Counted from the first letter of the stretch, positions 1-8,491 are shown. The stretch: DNA of 64,000 nt from CADEDH01 sp050330635 (GCA_050330635.1 JBHJNQ010000004.1:82092-146091); one strand, 5' to 3'. Notes: generated by a model from the sequence alone, not told the origin. Translations and numbers: made by a program.

Positions 1-1910
1 TTCTCGACCGCCTCGACGAGCGGGTCCGCACGGTGTGGGCCACCGACAGCGACCGCCTCCTGGCCGAGCTGAGCCGAGCGGTCCACGAGCGCCACGACCA
101 GCACGGCGACGTCGCCTTCCAGATCGAGCCCAACCTCAAGGAGGGACGAGGAGGGCTTCGTGACCTGCACGCCCTGCGGTGGGCCGAGCACGCCGCACCC
201 GGATTCGTGCCCGCCGACCTCGACGACCTCGACAGGGTGGCCGAACCGATGCTCGACGCACGGGTCGAACTGCACCGCATCACCGGCCGCAGCGGTGACG
301 TGCTCAGCCTCGACACCCAGGACGACGTCGCCTCCTCCCTCGGTTTCCCGTCGGGCCACGAGCTCATGGTCGGCATCAGCCGGGTCGGTCGCCGCCTCGC
401 CTGGTTCAGCGACGAAGCGTGGTCACGGTGGGAACGACGGACCGGGCGGGCCCGTTTCACCGCCCTGACCGCCGAGCCCATCGCCACCGAGTTCGGCCTC
501 GTCGACGGCCGACTCGAGCTGACCGACCGGGTCGACCCGACGACCGACCCGCTGCTGCTCCTGCGGTTCGCCCTCACCGCGGCCAGGACCGAGCGGACCA
601 TGGGCCGCCGCAGCCTGGCCCGACTGGTCGCCGTGGGCGTCGCCCTGCCCGAGCCATGGCCGGCCGAGGCTCGCCGCCTCCTGGTCGAGCTGCTGCTCAC
701 CGGTCGCCCGGCCATCGCCGTCGTCGAAGATCTCGACCACTACCACCTCATGACCCGCATCATCCCCGAATGGGAGGCGGTGCGGTGCCGACCCCAACAC
801 AACGTCATGCACACCTACACCGTCGACCGCCACCTGTGCGAGGCGGCGGCGAACGCCGCGGCGCTGGTCGAGCGGGTCGAGCGACCCGACCTGCTCGTGC
901 TCGGGGCTCTGCTCCACGACATCGGCAAGGGCTACCCGGGCGATCACACCGAAGCCGGCATGGACCACATCGCCCGCATCGGCGCCCGAATGGGGTTCCC
1001 CGATGACGAGGTCGGCGTGCTCGTCGACCTGTGCCGACATCACCTCCTGCTGCCCGACATCGCCACCCGACGTGATCTCGCCGACCCTGGCACGATCAGC
1101 GCGGTGGCGGCCGCCGTCGACAACGTCGAGTTCCTCGAGCTCCTCGCCGCCCTCACCGAGGCCGACTCGAAGGCCACGGGACCCTCGGCCTGGGGTACGT
1201 GGAAGGCGGGACTGCTGCGCGACCTCGTCGACCGCACCGCCTACGTCCTCGACGGCGGAGCCCCCACCGAGATCGCCGGCCCCGACTTCCCCACCGACGA
1301 GATCGTGGAGCTCATGCGGGCCGGCGAGCCCGTCCTGCGGGGCAACGGGTCGACGTTCACCGTGGTCGCTCCCGACCGGTCCGCCCTCTTCAGCCAGATG
1401 GCCGGGGTCCTCGTCGTCAACGGGCTCGAGATCCTCGACGCCGTCGCCTACTCCGGCGACGACGCCGCGGCCTGCCAGTTCACCCTCCAACCGCCGACGG
1501 CCGGCGTCGTCGACTGGGACCGGATCACCGCCATGGCGGAGAAGGCCCTCCACGGGAGGGTGGCACTCACGGCACGGGTCCAGCAACGGGCCCAGACCTA
1601 CGCCCGCTACCGCCGGCGGCTGTCGGCCACCCCACCCCGCGAGGACGTCGTCGTCGACAACGACATCTCCGACGTGGCCACCGTCGTCGAGGTCCACGCC
1701 GCCGACACCGTCGGCCTCTTGTACCGGGTGACCCAGGCCCTGGCCGAGCTCCGCCTCGACATCCGCAGCGCCAAGGTCCAGACGTTCGGACCCCAGGCCG
1801 TCGACAGCTTCTACCTGTGCGACCGGGACGGAGCCAAGATCTCCGACCCCGAGCTCCTGACCGAGCTCGCCCTCGCCATCCGCCACGCCATCGGAGAGGA
1901 GCAGCGGTGA
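1..1910 (+). CDS. glnD: [Protein-PII] uridylyl/adenylyltransferase GlnD, C-terminal part
   Basis: The gene is cut by the window edge: the frame is open from base 3, so the N-terminal nucleotidyltransferase domain lies outside. Visible, counted from the codon at 33: the helical PII-uridylyl linker with the family signature EPNLKEGRGGLRDLHAL (about residues 32-48), an HD domain with LLHDIGKG near residue 292 (the hydrolase site that removes the nucleotide from PII), and two C-terminal ACT domains (about 440-510 and 550-620) that sense glutamine. GlnD modifies and demodifies PII according to nitrogen status in the cytoplasm; in studied actinobacteria the modification is adenylylation, so uridylylation here is not certain. 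The stop overlaps the start of the next gene (GTGA), indicating coupling. Confidence 0.93.
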   Translation, partial: LDRLDERVRTVWATDSDRLLAELSRAVHERHDQHGDVAFQIEPNLKEGRGGLRDLHALRWAEHAAPGFVPADLDDLDRVAEPMLDARVELHRITGRSGDVLSLDTQDDVASSLGFPSGHELMVGISRVGRRLAWFSDEAWSRWERRTGRARFTALTAEPIATEFGLVDGRLELTDRVDPTTDPLLLLRFALTAARTERTMGRRSLARLVAVGVALPEPWPAEARRLLVELLLTGRPAIAVVEDLDHYHLMTRIIPEWEAVRCRPQHNVMHTYTVDRHLCEAAANAAALVERVERPDLLVLGALLHDIGKGYPGDHTEAGMDHIARIGARMGFPDDEVGVLVDLCRHHLLLPDIATRRDLADPGTISAVAAAVDNVEFLELLAALTEADSKATGPSAWGTWKAGLLRDLVDRTAYVLDGGAPTEIAGPDFPTDEIVELMRAGEPVLRGNGSTFTVVAPDRSALFSQMAGVLVVNGLEILDAVAYSGDDAAACQFTLQPPTAGVVDWDRITAMAEKALHGRVALTARVQQRAQTYARYRRRLSATPPREDVVVDNDISDVATVVEVHAADTVGLLYRVTQALAELRLDIRSAKVQTFGPQAVDSFYLCDRDGAKISDPELLTELALAIRHAIGEEQR

Positions 1911-2614
1911 ACGATCTACCGGGAGAGGCCGACCTGCTCCGCTGGTCGGAGGCGCTGGCGGGGGTGGCCCGCACTGGGCTCGGGTTCACCACCAATCGGT
2001 TCGAAGCGGAGCGCTACGAGGAGATCCTGGCCATCGCCGCCGACATCCGGGCCGCCGCCCACCACGACCCGGAGCAGGAGGAGCGGATCGATCACGTGTC
2101 GCGCACCACCGACGAATGGATGCGCATGGTCGGATCGGGCGTGGCCGGCTACGTCACCCCCAAAGTGGCCATCGGCGCGGTCGTCGGCGACGACGATGGT
2201 CGGCTGCTGCTGATCCAGCGGGCCGACTCGGGTGTGTGGCTGTACCCCACCGGTTGGGCCGACATCGGCTACTCGCCGTCGGAGGTGGCGGTCAAAGAGG
2301 TGCGGGAGGAAACCGGGATCCGGTGCCAGGTGGTGCGACCCCTGGCCATCATCGATGGAATGCGGGCCGGATTCAGCCGCATCCCCCTGTACAGCATCGT
2401 GTTCCATTGCCGGGCGGTCGGAGGGGAGCTGGCAGCCCACCCCCACGAGACCCTCGACGTCGGGTGGTTCGGGCGCGACGAGCTGCCGTCACCGCTGGCC
2501 AGCGGCGACCAGTGGCGCGACCTCGCCTTCCGGGCCATCGACGGCGAGGTCGACGAGCTGCTGTTCGACCCACCGCGCAACGACATCTGGCGGGCCCCGC
2601 CGCCGCGACGCTGA
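1907..2614 (+). CDS. Nudix hydrolase with N-terminal Nudix_hydro_N domain
   Basis: A protein of 235 residues that hydrolyses a nucleoside-diphosphate-linked substrate, probably an ADP-ribose or NDP-sugar type (substrate inferred). Residues 1-60 match the helical Nudix_hydro_N domain; the Nudix fold follows from about 80 to 215. The Nudix box is divergent: in GWADIGYSPSEVAVKEVREE the first conserved Glu is Tyr and the Arg is Lys, while the metal-binding REETG part is kept; I recall such boxes in this subfamily. The GTG start overlaps the glnD stop (GTGA), so it is translated with glnD. A reading frame continues far upstream inside glnD, but protein similarity starts only at this GTG. Confidence 0.85.
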   Translation: MNDLPGEADLLRWSEALAGVARTGLGFTTNRFEAERYEEILAIAADIRAAAHHDPEQEERIDHVSRTTDEWMRMVGSGVAGYVTPKVAIGAVVGDDDGRLLLIQRADSGVWLYPTGWADIGYSPSEVAVKEVREETGIRCQVVRPLAIIDGMRAGFSRIPLYSIVFHCRAVGGELAAHPHETLDVGWFGRDELPSPLASGDQWRDLAFRAIDGEVDELLFDPPRNDIWRAPPPRR

Positions 2615-2683
2615 CGCCCTCGGTGCTGCGCGGGCGCTGGCGTCGATTCCGAGCGTCCGATGCCGCCCGGCGCTGGCGCCGGT

Positions 2684-2717
2684 GTCGGGTGGGCTCAGCG
2701 GTCGGGTGGGCTCAGCG
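2684..2717. repeat. 17-bp tandem duplication over the PAC2 gene stop
   Basis: GTCGGGTGGGCTCAGCG occurs twice back to back (2684-2700 and 2701-2717). The second copy contains the stop codon of the minus-strand PAC2 gene, and the first lies just beyond it in the convergent gap after the Nudix gene. Confidence 0.9.
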
Positions 2718-3548
2718 GTCTCGCAAATATTGCTCCAGCTCCTCGATCAGCGCCGCCCCCGACTCGGGACGCAGACTGTCGTAGGTGGCTTCGAGCTGCT
2801 CCACATAGGCCCGGGTCTCGTCGTTGTCGTCGACCAGCTCCGAGACCTGCCGCTCGTAGGCGGCGGCCCCGATCTCCAGAGCGGTCGTCGGGACCGACAG
2901 GTCGAGCAGCTGACCGACACGCTCGACCAGCGCCAACGCCGCCTTGGGTGAGGTGGCGCTGGGCACGTAGCCCGGAATCGTGCCCCACAACGAGATCGAC
3001 GCGGTGTCGTGGGTCCGCAGGGCGTCGTGGAGGACGCCGACGATACCGGTCGGGCCCTCATAGGTCGATGGCTCAAGATCGAGGCGCTCGTTGAGGTCCC
3101 GGTCGTAGCCCGAGCTGTAGATGGTTGCCGGCCGGGTGTGGGCGACATCGGCGATCAGGGCGCCGAGGGAGACGACCAGCTTCACGCCGAACGTGTCGAC
3201 CACGCTCAGGATCTGCTCGGTGTACGTCCGCCACTGAAGCTGTGGCTCGATGCCAACGAGGATGATGAGGTCGTGGCTGGCAGCGGGGACGTCGACCGCG
3301 GCGAACTCGTTCTCCGGCCAGTCGATCACCCGCTCGTTCTTGTCGAGGCGAACGATGGGGCGGGTGACGGTGAAGTCGTAGAACGGCTCCGGATCGATGG
3401 AGGCGAACGGCTCGCCGCCCAACCGGTCGCGGATGTGGCGTGCCGCCGTCGTCGCCGCATCGCCGGCGTCGCCCCAGCCCTCGAACGCAGCGAGAAGGAT
3501 CGGGTCGCGCAGTGCAGGTCGATCAGCGGTCCATCGGAGGTAGTCCAC
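2712..3548 (-). CDS. PAC2 family protein
   Basis: A 278-residue protein matching the PAC2 family (PF09754), relatives of the archaeal and eukaryotic proteasome-assembly chaperone 2. Actinobacterial members are cytoplasmic and of unsettled function; some sit near proteasome or ATP-grasp genes, but none is visible here. Supporting features: the N-terminal AFEGWGDAGDAAT (about 21-33), the central LVGIEPQLQWRTY, and the conserved GTIPGYVPSATSPKAAL segment (about 185-201). The C-terminus is helical. The GTG start at 3548 is preceded at six bases by TAACGT, a leaderless -10 candidate. It is divergent from the acetyltransferase gene, sharing the 3549-3615 promoter region. Confidence 0.85.
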   Translation of the reverse strand: MDYLRWTADRPALRDPILLAAFEGWGDAGDAATTAARHIRDRLGGEPFASIDPEPFYDFTVTRPIVRLDKNERVIDWPENEFAAVDVPAASHDLIILVGIEPQLQWRTYTEQILSVVDTFGVKLVVSLGALIADVAHTRPATIYSSGYDRDLNERLDLEPSTYEGPTGIVGVLHDALRTHDTASISLWGTIPGYVPSATSPKAALALVERVGQLLDLSVPTTALEIGAAAYERQVSELVDDNDETRAYVEQLEATYDSLRPESGAALIEELEQYLRDR

Positions 3549-3554
3549 GGCACC

Positions 3555-3560
3555 ACGTTA
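3555..3560 (-). promoter_or_regulatory. Leaderless -10 element of the PAC2 gene
   Basis: TAACGT on the minus strand ends six bases before the GTG start at 3548, leaving no room for a ribosome-binding site. Confidence 0.5.
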
Positions 3561-3602
3561 GCGCCGGGGTCGGAGTCGGGTCTCGTCGTGGACGCGACCG
3601 GC

Positions 3603-3608
3603 CATACT
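3603..3608 (+). promoter_or_regulatory. Leaderless -10 element of the GNAT gene
   Basis: CATACT lies seven bases before the GTG at 3616, and no Shine-Dalgarno sequence precedes that GTG. Confidence 0.5.
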
Positions 3609-3615
3609 GGGCGCC

Positions 3616-4044
3616 GTGAAGATCGTCGAGGTGACCGAGGTAACCGACCAGGTGGTTGCGGCCTTCGATCGGCTGGTACCCCAGCTGTCGTCGTCCAACC
3701 CGCCCCCGAGCAGGGAACGGCTGGCCGCCATCGCCGCCTCCGAGGCGTCGACGCTGCTGGTGGCGGTCGACGACGAGGGCACGATCGTCGGGAGCCTCAC
3801 GCTGGTGGTGTTCACCATCCCCACCGGAATCCGGGCGTGGATCGAGGACGTCGTCGTCGACGAGGCGGGCCGGGGACTGGGGGTGGGGGCGGCCCTGAAC
3901 AACGACGCCGTCGAGCGGGCCCGGGCCCTCGGCGCCACCACCGTCGACCTCACGTCGCGACCCAGCCGGGAGGCGGCCAACCGGCTCTACCAGCGCCTCG
4001 GTTTCAAGGCCCGCGACACCAACGTCTACCGCTTCGAGCTGTGA
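3616..4044 (+). CDS. GNAT family N-acetyltransferase
   Basis: A 142-residue single-domain protein that would move an acetyl group from acetyl-CoA to an unknown amine. The GNAT order is clear: strand and helix to about residue 60, central strands LTLVVF and WIEDVVVD (about 57-80), then the acetyl-CoA pyrophosphate loop as EAGRGLGVGAAL (about 80-91, matching R/Q-x-x-G-x-G/A), and the C-terminal NRLYQRLGFKARDTNVYRF typical of the family. The GTG start fits a leaderless -10 element upstream. It is divergent from the PAC2 gene and convergent with the sugar dehydrogenase gene. The substrate cannot be told from sequence. Confidence 0.88.
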   Translation: MKIVEVTEVTDQVVAAFDRLVPQLSSSNPPPSRERLAAIAASEASTLLVAVDDEGTIVGSLTLVVFTIPTGIRAWIEDVVVDEAGRGLGVGAALNNDAVERARALGATTVDLTSRPSREAANRLYQRLGFKARDTNVYRFEL

Positions 4045-4051
4045 CAGCCGC

Positions 4052-4078
4052 CCCGCATCCGGCGAACCGGGTTGCGGG
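4052..4078. terminator. Hairpin between converging GNAT and sugar dehydrogenase genes
   Basis: CCCGCA...TGCGGG and inner CCGG...CCGG arms close on a CGAA tetraloop with a small internal loop. It sits 8 bases after one stop and 8 bases before the other, so it could stop transcripts from both sides. There is no T-tract. Confidence 0.45.
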
Positions 4079-4085
4079 TGCCGGC

Positions 4086-5480
4086 TCAGCCGGTCAATTC
4101 GGTGCTGAGATCCAGATCGGCGGGCTGGATGCGCGACACGCGACCTTCGCCCTGTTCGAGCACGTAGATCTCGCCGTCGCCGTCCTCGCCGAACGAGATG
4201 ACCTGGGACACCTCCCGGTCGAGGGCGAGGTCGGCAACGGCGACCGTGCCGTCGCCGTTGCGGACCAGGCCGGTGACGGCGTCGTGGCAGTAGTCGGCGA
4301 ACAGATAGACCCCGGTGAGCTGGGGGACGAGCGAGCCCCGGTAGGCGTAACCGCCGATGATCGAGCAGCGGCCGGCGTGGGTGTAGGTGTGGAGCGGGGC
4401 GGCGTGGTCGGGGGGCGGGTCGCCCGCGAACGGCTGGTCGCCCTCGACGAGGTTCCATCCCAGATTGGCTCCGGCCCCCTCGCCGGCGGGGAAGTAGTTG
4501 ATCTCCTCCAGGGCCGATTGGCCGACGTCGCCGATCCACAGATCGCCGGTCACACGGTCGAACGAGAACCGCCACGGGTTGCGCAACCCGTACATCCACA
4601 CCTCGTCCCGGCCGGCGTCTGTCCCCACGAACGGGTTGTCGTCGGGAATCGTGTAGGGCTCGTCACCGTCGGGTGCGGGGTCGATGCGGAGCATCGAGCC
4701 GAGCAGAGTGGTCGGGTCCTGGCCGTTGCCCTCCGGGTCGCCTCCGCTGCCCCCGTCACCGATGCCGGTGTAGAGCAGTCCGTCGGGTCCGACGTGGAGG
4801 TCGCCACCGTTGTGGTTCGTGTACGGCTGATCGATCGTCAACAGGGTGCGCCCGGTGGCGCCGTCGGCCGCATCGCCGTCCATGTCGAAGGCCACTATGG
4901 CGTTGTCGATCTGGGTGTCGGTGTAGTGGACGTAGAGCACCTGGCCGTCGGGGGAGAAGGCCAGACCGAGAAGCCCGCCCTCACCGTCGGTGCCGACCTG
5001 GTCGGTCAGATCGAGCACGGGCTCGGGGTCGAGGGCCAGGGTCTCGGTGCCGCCGTCGAGGTCGAGCACACGATCGACGCGACGGACCCGGCCACGCCGC
5101 TCCGCCACCCAGAGGTCGTCGCTCCCCTCCCTGACCGCCAGAGCAGTCGGCTCGGGGACGATGGTGACCGTCTGAAGGGTCAACTCCAGGCCGTCCCACG
5201 CCTCGAGGGGTTGGACGCCGGCAGGGCCGACGTCGGCGGTGTTCCCGCTTTCTGGCCCACCATCGTCGGACGCACCGTCGTCGGCGTCGCTATCCCCGGC
5301 CCCGCCCGGCGCGTCGCCGTCGGACGCACCGCCCTCTTGCCCACCACCGTCGGCGTCGCCGACAGCATCGGTGCTCTCGCCGCAGGCGGCGACGGATCCC
5401 GCCGCCAGGACCAGGACCAGCAGGAGCCGGGCCGGCCATCCGGCGGACGGGTGGGAAGGGGCGACGGGGGCGTCGTGCAT
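4086..5480 (-). CDS. PQQ-dependent sugar dehydrogenase-type lipoprotein (GSDH family)
   Basis: A 464-residue exported lipoprotein. The start was placed at the ATG at 5480 because it gives a signal peptide with a hydrophobic core (LLLVLVLAAGSV) and lipobox VAAC; the lipidated Cys is followed by an acidic, Gly/Ser-rich linker to about residue 95. The rest is the six-bladed propeller of the glucose/sorbosone dehydrogenase family: WVAERRGRVRRVD, GGLLGLAFSPDG, NHNGGDLHVGPDGLLY with GIGDGG, MYGLRNPWRFSFD and WIGDVGQ motifs. Such proteins oxidise sugars with PQQ, or bind sugars, at the outer face of the membrane. The true substrate and PQQ use are inferred. It is divergent from the GtrA gene. Confidence 0.88.
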   Translation of the reverse strand: MHDAPVAPSHPSAGWPARLLLVLVLAAGSVAACGESTDAVGDADGGGQEGGASDGDAPGGAGDSDADDGASDDGGPESGNTADVGPAGVQPLEAWDGLELTLQTVTIVPEPTALAVREGSDDLWVAERRGRVRRVDRVLDLDGGTETLALDPEPVLDLTDQVGTDGEGGLLGLAFSPDGQVLYVHYTDTQIDNAIVAFDMDGDAADGATGRTLLTIDQPYTNHNGGDLHVGPDGLLYTGIGDGGSGGDPEGNGQDPTTLLGSMLRIDPAPDGDEPYTIPDDNPFVGTDAGRDEVWMYGLRNPWRFSFDRVTGDLWIGDVGQSALEEINYFPAGEGAGANLGWNLVEGDQPFAGDPPPDHAAPLHTYTHAGRCSIIGGYAYRGSLVPQLTGVYLFADYCHDAVTGLVRNGDGTVAVADLALDREVSQVISFGEDGDGEIYVLEQGEGRVSRIQPADLDLSTELTG

Positions 5481-5529
5481 CGAGCCATTGTGGAGGACGA
5501 CGCGACCAGATGGGGGTTCGGGGTCCCGA

Positions 5530-5535
5530 TAGCCT
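5530..5535 (+). promoter_or_regulatory. Leaderless -10 element of the GtrA gene
   Basis: TAGCCT ends six bases before the GTG start at 5542. Confidence 0.5.
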
Positions 5536-5541
5536 GGCCGG

Positions 5542-6000
5542 GTGCCGGACCGATCACCACTCCTCCTCCGCGCCATCGCCCAGGATCGCCGGGCGGTGGC
5601 CTGGCGCTACCTCGCCGTCTCCGCCGTCAACGTGGTCAACCACCAGGCCGTGTTGTTCGTCGCCAACGGGGTTTGGGGGTGGAGTGGCGGCAGGGCCAAC
5701 GTGTTCGCCGCCATCGTGGCCGCCGTGCCCGCGTACCTGATGAGTCGCTACTGGGTGTGGGAGGTCCGGGGCAGCCACAGCCTGCGGGCTGAGATCGTGC
5801 CCTTCTGGGGGTTGGCCCTGCTCGGCCTCGTCGTGTCGTCGGCCCTGGCCGAGGGGGCCGACCGGGCGTTCGGCGCGAGCCTGTGGGTGATGGTCGGCAG
5901 CCTCACCGGCTACCTGGTGGTCTGGGTGCTGAAGTTCCTCATCCTCAACCGCATCTTCGAGCATGCCATCAAGCGGCTGGAGGAGGTCGAGGTTGTCTGA
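5542..6000 (+). CDS. GtrA-like membrane protein
   Basis: A 152-residue protein with four predicted membrane helices (about 23-45, 52-70, 82-104, 112-135), matching the GtrA/DPMS-like family. Members help move or bind polyprenyl-phosphate-linked sugars for cell-surface polysaccharides. Conserved features include WRYLAVSAVNVVNHQAVLF in helix 1, the SRYWVW motif after helix 2 and KFLILNRIFEH at the end, where GtrA proteins usually have a K-F-x-x-x-R-x-x-F type pattern. The GTG start carries a leaderless -10 element. The stop overlaps the next start, so the methyltransferase is probably co-translated. A link to the glycan operon at 9245-12395 is possible but not shown. Confidence 0.85.
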   Translation: MPDRSPLLLRAIAQDRRAVAWRYLAVSAVNVVNHQAVLFVANGVWGWSGGRANVFAAIVAAVPAYLMSRYWVWEVRGSHSLRAEIVPFWGLALLGLVVSSALAEGADRAFGASLWVMVGSLTGYLVVWVLKFLILNRIFEHAIKRLEEVEVV

Positions 6001-6652
6001 TCGTGACCCGGCATCGACTGCCGGGCCACTCAGCGAGGAGGAACTGATCGTCGCTCGACGGGCCCGGGGCTTCATGCCCGACGACGAGGGGGTTGCCCTC
6101 GCCGCTGCCGCGGCGTCGGCCGATGTGGCCCTCGGCCCGTTCCTCGAGGTGGGGAGCTACTGCGGTAAGTCGGCCTGCTATCTGGGGCCCGTGGCCCGGC
6201 GTTCGGGCACGGTCGTGTACTGCGTCGACCACCATCGGGGGTCGGAGGAGAACCAGCCCGGGTGGGAGTGGCACGAGCCCGACCTGGTCGACCCCGGCGT
6301 CGGTCGGATCGACACCCTGCCTCACTTTCGCCGCACGGTGCACGAGGCTGGCCTGGAGGACGTGGCGGTGGCCGTCGTCGGGCAGTCGACGGTGGTGGCC
6401 CGGCACTGGGCGACGTCGGTGTCATTGCTGTTCATCGACGGGGGCCACGGCGTGGAGCCGGCCCGGCTCGACTACGAAGGGTGGACACCGAAGGTGGCAG
6501 CGGGCGGCCTGCTCGTCGTCCACGACGTCTTCACCGACCCGGCCGAGGGGGGGCAGGCTCCCCACGAACAGATCTACCGACCGGCGTTGGAGAGCGGCCG
6601 GTTCGTCGAGGTGGCAGCCGTCGGCTCCCTGCGGGTGATGCGTCGGGCCTGA
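5993..6652 (+). CDS. Class I SAM-dependent methyltransferase
   Basis: A 219-residue protein of the Methyltransf_24 type. Motif I is LEVGSYCGKSACYLG (about 45-59), the acidic strand 2 end is VVYCVDHH, and VSLLFIDGGHGVEPARLDYE (about 142-161) followed by GGLLVVHDVF form the later motifs. FIDGGH is typical of the group that acts on sugars or small molecules. The start was set at the TTG at 5993 because GGAGGAGG stands six bases before it and it overlaps the GtrA stop. An ATG 30 bases earlier lies within GtrA without support. It probably works with GtrA on a surface glycan (inference). Confidence 0.8.
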   Translation: MSDRDPASTAGPLSEEELIVARRARGFMPDDEGVALAAAAASADVALGPFLEVGSYCGKSACYLGPVARRSGTVVYCVDHHRGSEENQPGWEWHEPDLVDPGVGRIDTLPHFRRTVHEAGLEDVAVAVVGQSTVVARHWATSVSLLFIDGGHGVEPARLDYEGWTPKVAAGGLLVVHDVFTDPAEGGQAPHEQIYRPALESGRFVEVAAVGSLRVMRRA

Positions 6653-6729
6653 CACCGACGCCGGCAGCCGCCCGGCGACCCTGAGGTTGCAGCCGAAGTT
6701 GATCGGCGTTCAGTGTCACAGGACGTCGT

Positions 6730-6735
6730 TAGTGT
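6730..6735 (+). promoter_or_regulatory. Leaderless -10 element of the HNH gene
   Basis: TAGTGT ends seven bases before the ATG at 6743. This supports 6743 rather than the in-frame GTG at 6713 as the start. Confidence 0.45.
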
Positions 6736-6742
6736 CGGCCGT

Positions 6743-8491
6743 ATGGAATCGGCGGACGATTCAGCAACCGACCCAGGTTCTCGCTCCGGGTCAGGGCTGC
6801 GGTCTGGCTCTAGTCCCGGGTCTGGGTCTGGGTCTGGGTCTGGGTCTGGGTCTCGATCCGGTTCTGGGGCGAGCTCGGTCGATCTGGGGGCCTTGGAGCG
6901 GGCGATGGCCGGTCTCGACGTTGGTTCGTGCCCCGGTGATCTTCTCGGTGAGCTGCTTCGCCAGATCCGGGCGGGGCGGCGGCGTCTGAGCGGCTTCGAG
7001 GCCAGATTGACGAGGGAGGTGAAGCGGCGGGAGGAGGCTCGGAGAGGGCCGACCGCCGACGACCAGCTGCGCGGCGACGGTGATACCTCCCACAGCGACG
7101 CCAAGCAGCGCAGGGAGCGAGCCGACCTCGGTGACGAGTTTCCCGCCGTCGGTGACGACCTCGACGAGGGAGCGACCTCGGAGGAGAACCTCGACCATCT
7201 GGCCCGACAGGTCAAGGACCTGTCGCCGTCCGAGCTGGCGAGATTGAAGACGTTCGATGCCGAGATCGCCGAACAGGCCCGGTTGCAGAGTCCGGAGGGC
7301 TTCCGCCGCTACCTGATCGGGTTGCTGCGGTCGATCGCCGACGAGCCCTCCAATCGCCCGTCGAGGGCGGAGCAGCAGAAGGCGAGCTCGTCGTTCGCCG
7401 TGGGACGGCGCCGGGATGGGATGTGGTGGGTGAAGGGCGAGCTCGACGACGAACGAGGAGCCGAGATCGCCCGAATCATCCGCCAGATGGCGCGGGCCCT
7501 GGCCGACGACATGCCAGCCAGCGACGGCAGGGTGACCGACAACCTCCGTGCCGCCGCCCTCCATCACCTCCTGACCCACGCCACCGAAACGGCGGCGGCG
7601 TGCACGTGCGACGACGGCGCTGCGAGCACCTCACGGCCCGCCTCCGACCGCAATGCCGCCTCGTCCGGGGCGGGGGCCGGGGGCGCCGGGAGAGCTCCCT
7701 TCACCCGACCGGACGGACCCGGCCCTGCGTCCGAGACTGCTCACCCAACCGGCCTATCTGGTTCTGACGGCGGTCCCGGCCCCGGTTCCGGTCCATACTC
7801 TGGTCCTGGTCCTGGTCCTGGTGCCGGCTCTGGTCCTGGTCCTGGTGCCGGCTCTGGTCCTGGCCCTGGCGCTGGCCGCAGTGCCGATCCTGGCGCCGGT
7901 CTTGACGGCGGACCGGGCCCCGGTACCGGACCTCGAGACGCCCGGATCGGCGGGCATCACGGAACGTGCCGATGCGGTGGTGGGCGAGGGGTCGAACCCC
8001 CGCTCCGTCTGGGGATCGGCTACATCGTCGACGTCCACACCCTGGCCCATGGACCCCACGCGGCCACGGTGGCCCAGACCTGGGCCGGCCACGACATCGA
8101 TCCCCGGGCTGCCGGCAGGCACGCCTGCGACGCCGACTGCTACGCCATCCTCATCGACGAGCTCGGCCGACCCGGTCCCGTGGGTCGCACCCGACGCAGT
8201 GCCACTCGCAACCAACGCCTCCAACTCCGAGCGCTCTACGCCGCCTGCCCGCTCGACGGAACACCGTTCGAGTGGTGTCAGATCCACCACGTCAACCAGC
8301 CGTGGGAGGCGGGCGGGCCGACCGAGACAGACAACCTGCTTCCCATCTCGCCCGATTGGCACCATCGCATCCACGACCGGGGATGGACCCTCACCATGCA
8401 CCCCGACCGGGCCCTCACCCTCACTCGGCCCGACGGCACCATCGACCGGACCGTTGACCCGCCGCTACCGTTGACCTGTCGGTGCCGTTGA
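6743..8491 (+). CDS. DUF222 / HNH endonuclease domain protein
   Basis: A 582-residue protein of the DUF222-HNH family, often multicopy in Actinobacteria and of uncertain role (selfish or DNA-processing nucleases are suggested). After a Gly-Ser repeat (residues about 20-45) comes the helical DUF222 region (about 45-280). A long Gly/Pro/Ser-rich insert (about 300-415) includes three DNA-level repeat units. The HNH nuclease ends the protein: CPLDGTPFEWCQIHHVNQPW, then GGPTETDNLLPISPDWHHRI, with the paired His, Asn and final His present. The CRCGGG motif before the catalytic part may be a zinc site. The stop codon lies inside a 3' tandem repeat. The alternative start is 6713. No SD is visible. 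Confidence 0.85.
   Translation: MESADDSATDPGSRSGSGLRSGSSPGSGSGSGSGSGSRSGSGASSVDLGALERAMAGLDVGSCPGDLLGELLRQIRAGRRRLSGFEARLTREVKRREEARRGPTADDQLRGDGDTSHSDAKQRRERADLGDEFPAVGDDLDEGATSEENLDHLARQVKDLSPSELARLKTFDAEIAEQARLQSPEGFRRYLIGLLRSIADEPSNRPSRAEQQKASSSFAVGRRRDGMWWVKGELDDERGAEIARIIRQMARALADDMPASDGRVTDNLRAAALHHLLTHATETAAACTCDDGAASTSRPASDRNAASSGAGAGGAGRAPFTRPDGPGPASETAHPTGLSGSDGGPGPGSGPYSGPGPGPGAGSGPGPGAGSGPGPGAGRSADPGAGLDGGPGPGTGPRDARIGGHHGTCRCGGGRGVEPPLRLGIGYIVDVHTLAHGPHAATVAQTWAGHDIDPRAAGRHACDADCYAILIDELGRPGPVGRTRRSATRNQRLQLRALYAACPLDGTPFEWCQIHHVNQPWEAGGPTETDNLLPISPDWHHRIHDRGWTLTMHPDRALTLTRPDGTIDRTVDPPLPLTCRCR
6818..6853 (+). repeat. 6-bp tandem repeat coding for Gly-Ser
   Basis: GGGTCT is repeated six times in a row inside the HNH gene and encodes alternating Gly and Ser. 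The number of copies probably varies by slippage without breaking the frame. Confidence 0.9.
7799..7876 (+). repeat. 24/30-bp tandem repeat coding for Gly-Pro-Ser-Ala
   Basis: Units beginning TCTGGTCCTGG occur at 7799 (30 bp), 7829 (24 bp) and 7853 (24 bp, diverged). All are multiples of three, so the linker between DUF222 and the HNH domain stays in frame. Confidence 0.88.

Noticed and set aside
423..1886. Long open frame on the minus strand inside glnD
   Set aside because: It is antisense to a gene with clear GlnD motifs; such frames are common at this GC content, and its composition (Gly/Asp/Val-rich) shows no domain.
3009..5792. 927-codon plus-strand frame across PAC2, GNAT and the sugar dehydrogenase genes
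   Set aside because: It crosses three real genes in other frames and has no motif of its own.
6653..6742. Gap before the HNH gene as an attachment site
   Set aside because: Only a -10-like element is visible; no direct repeat matching the far side was found.
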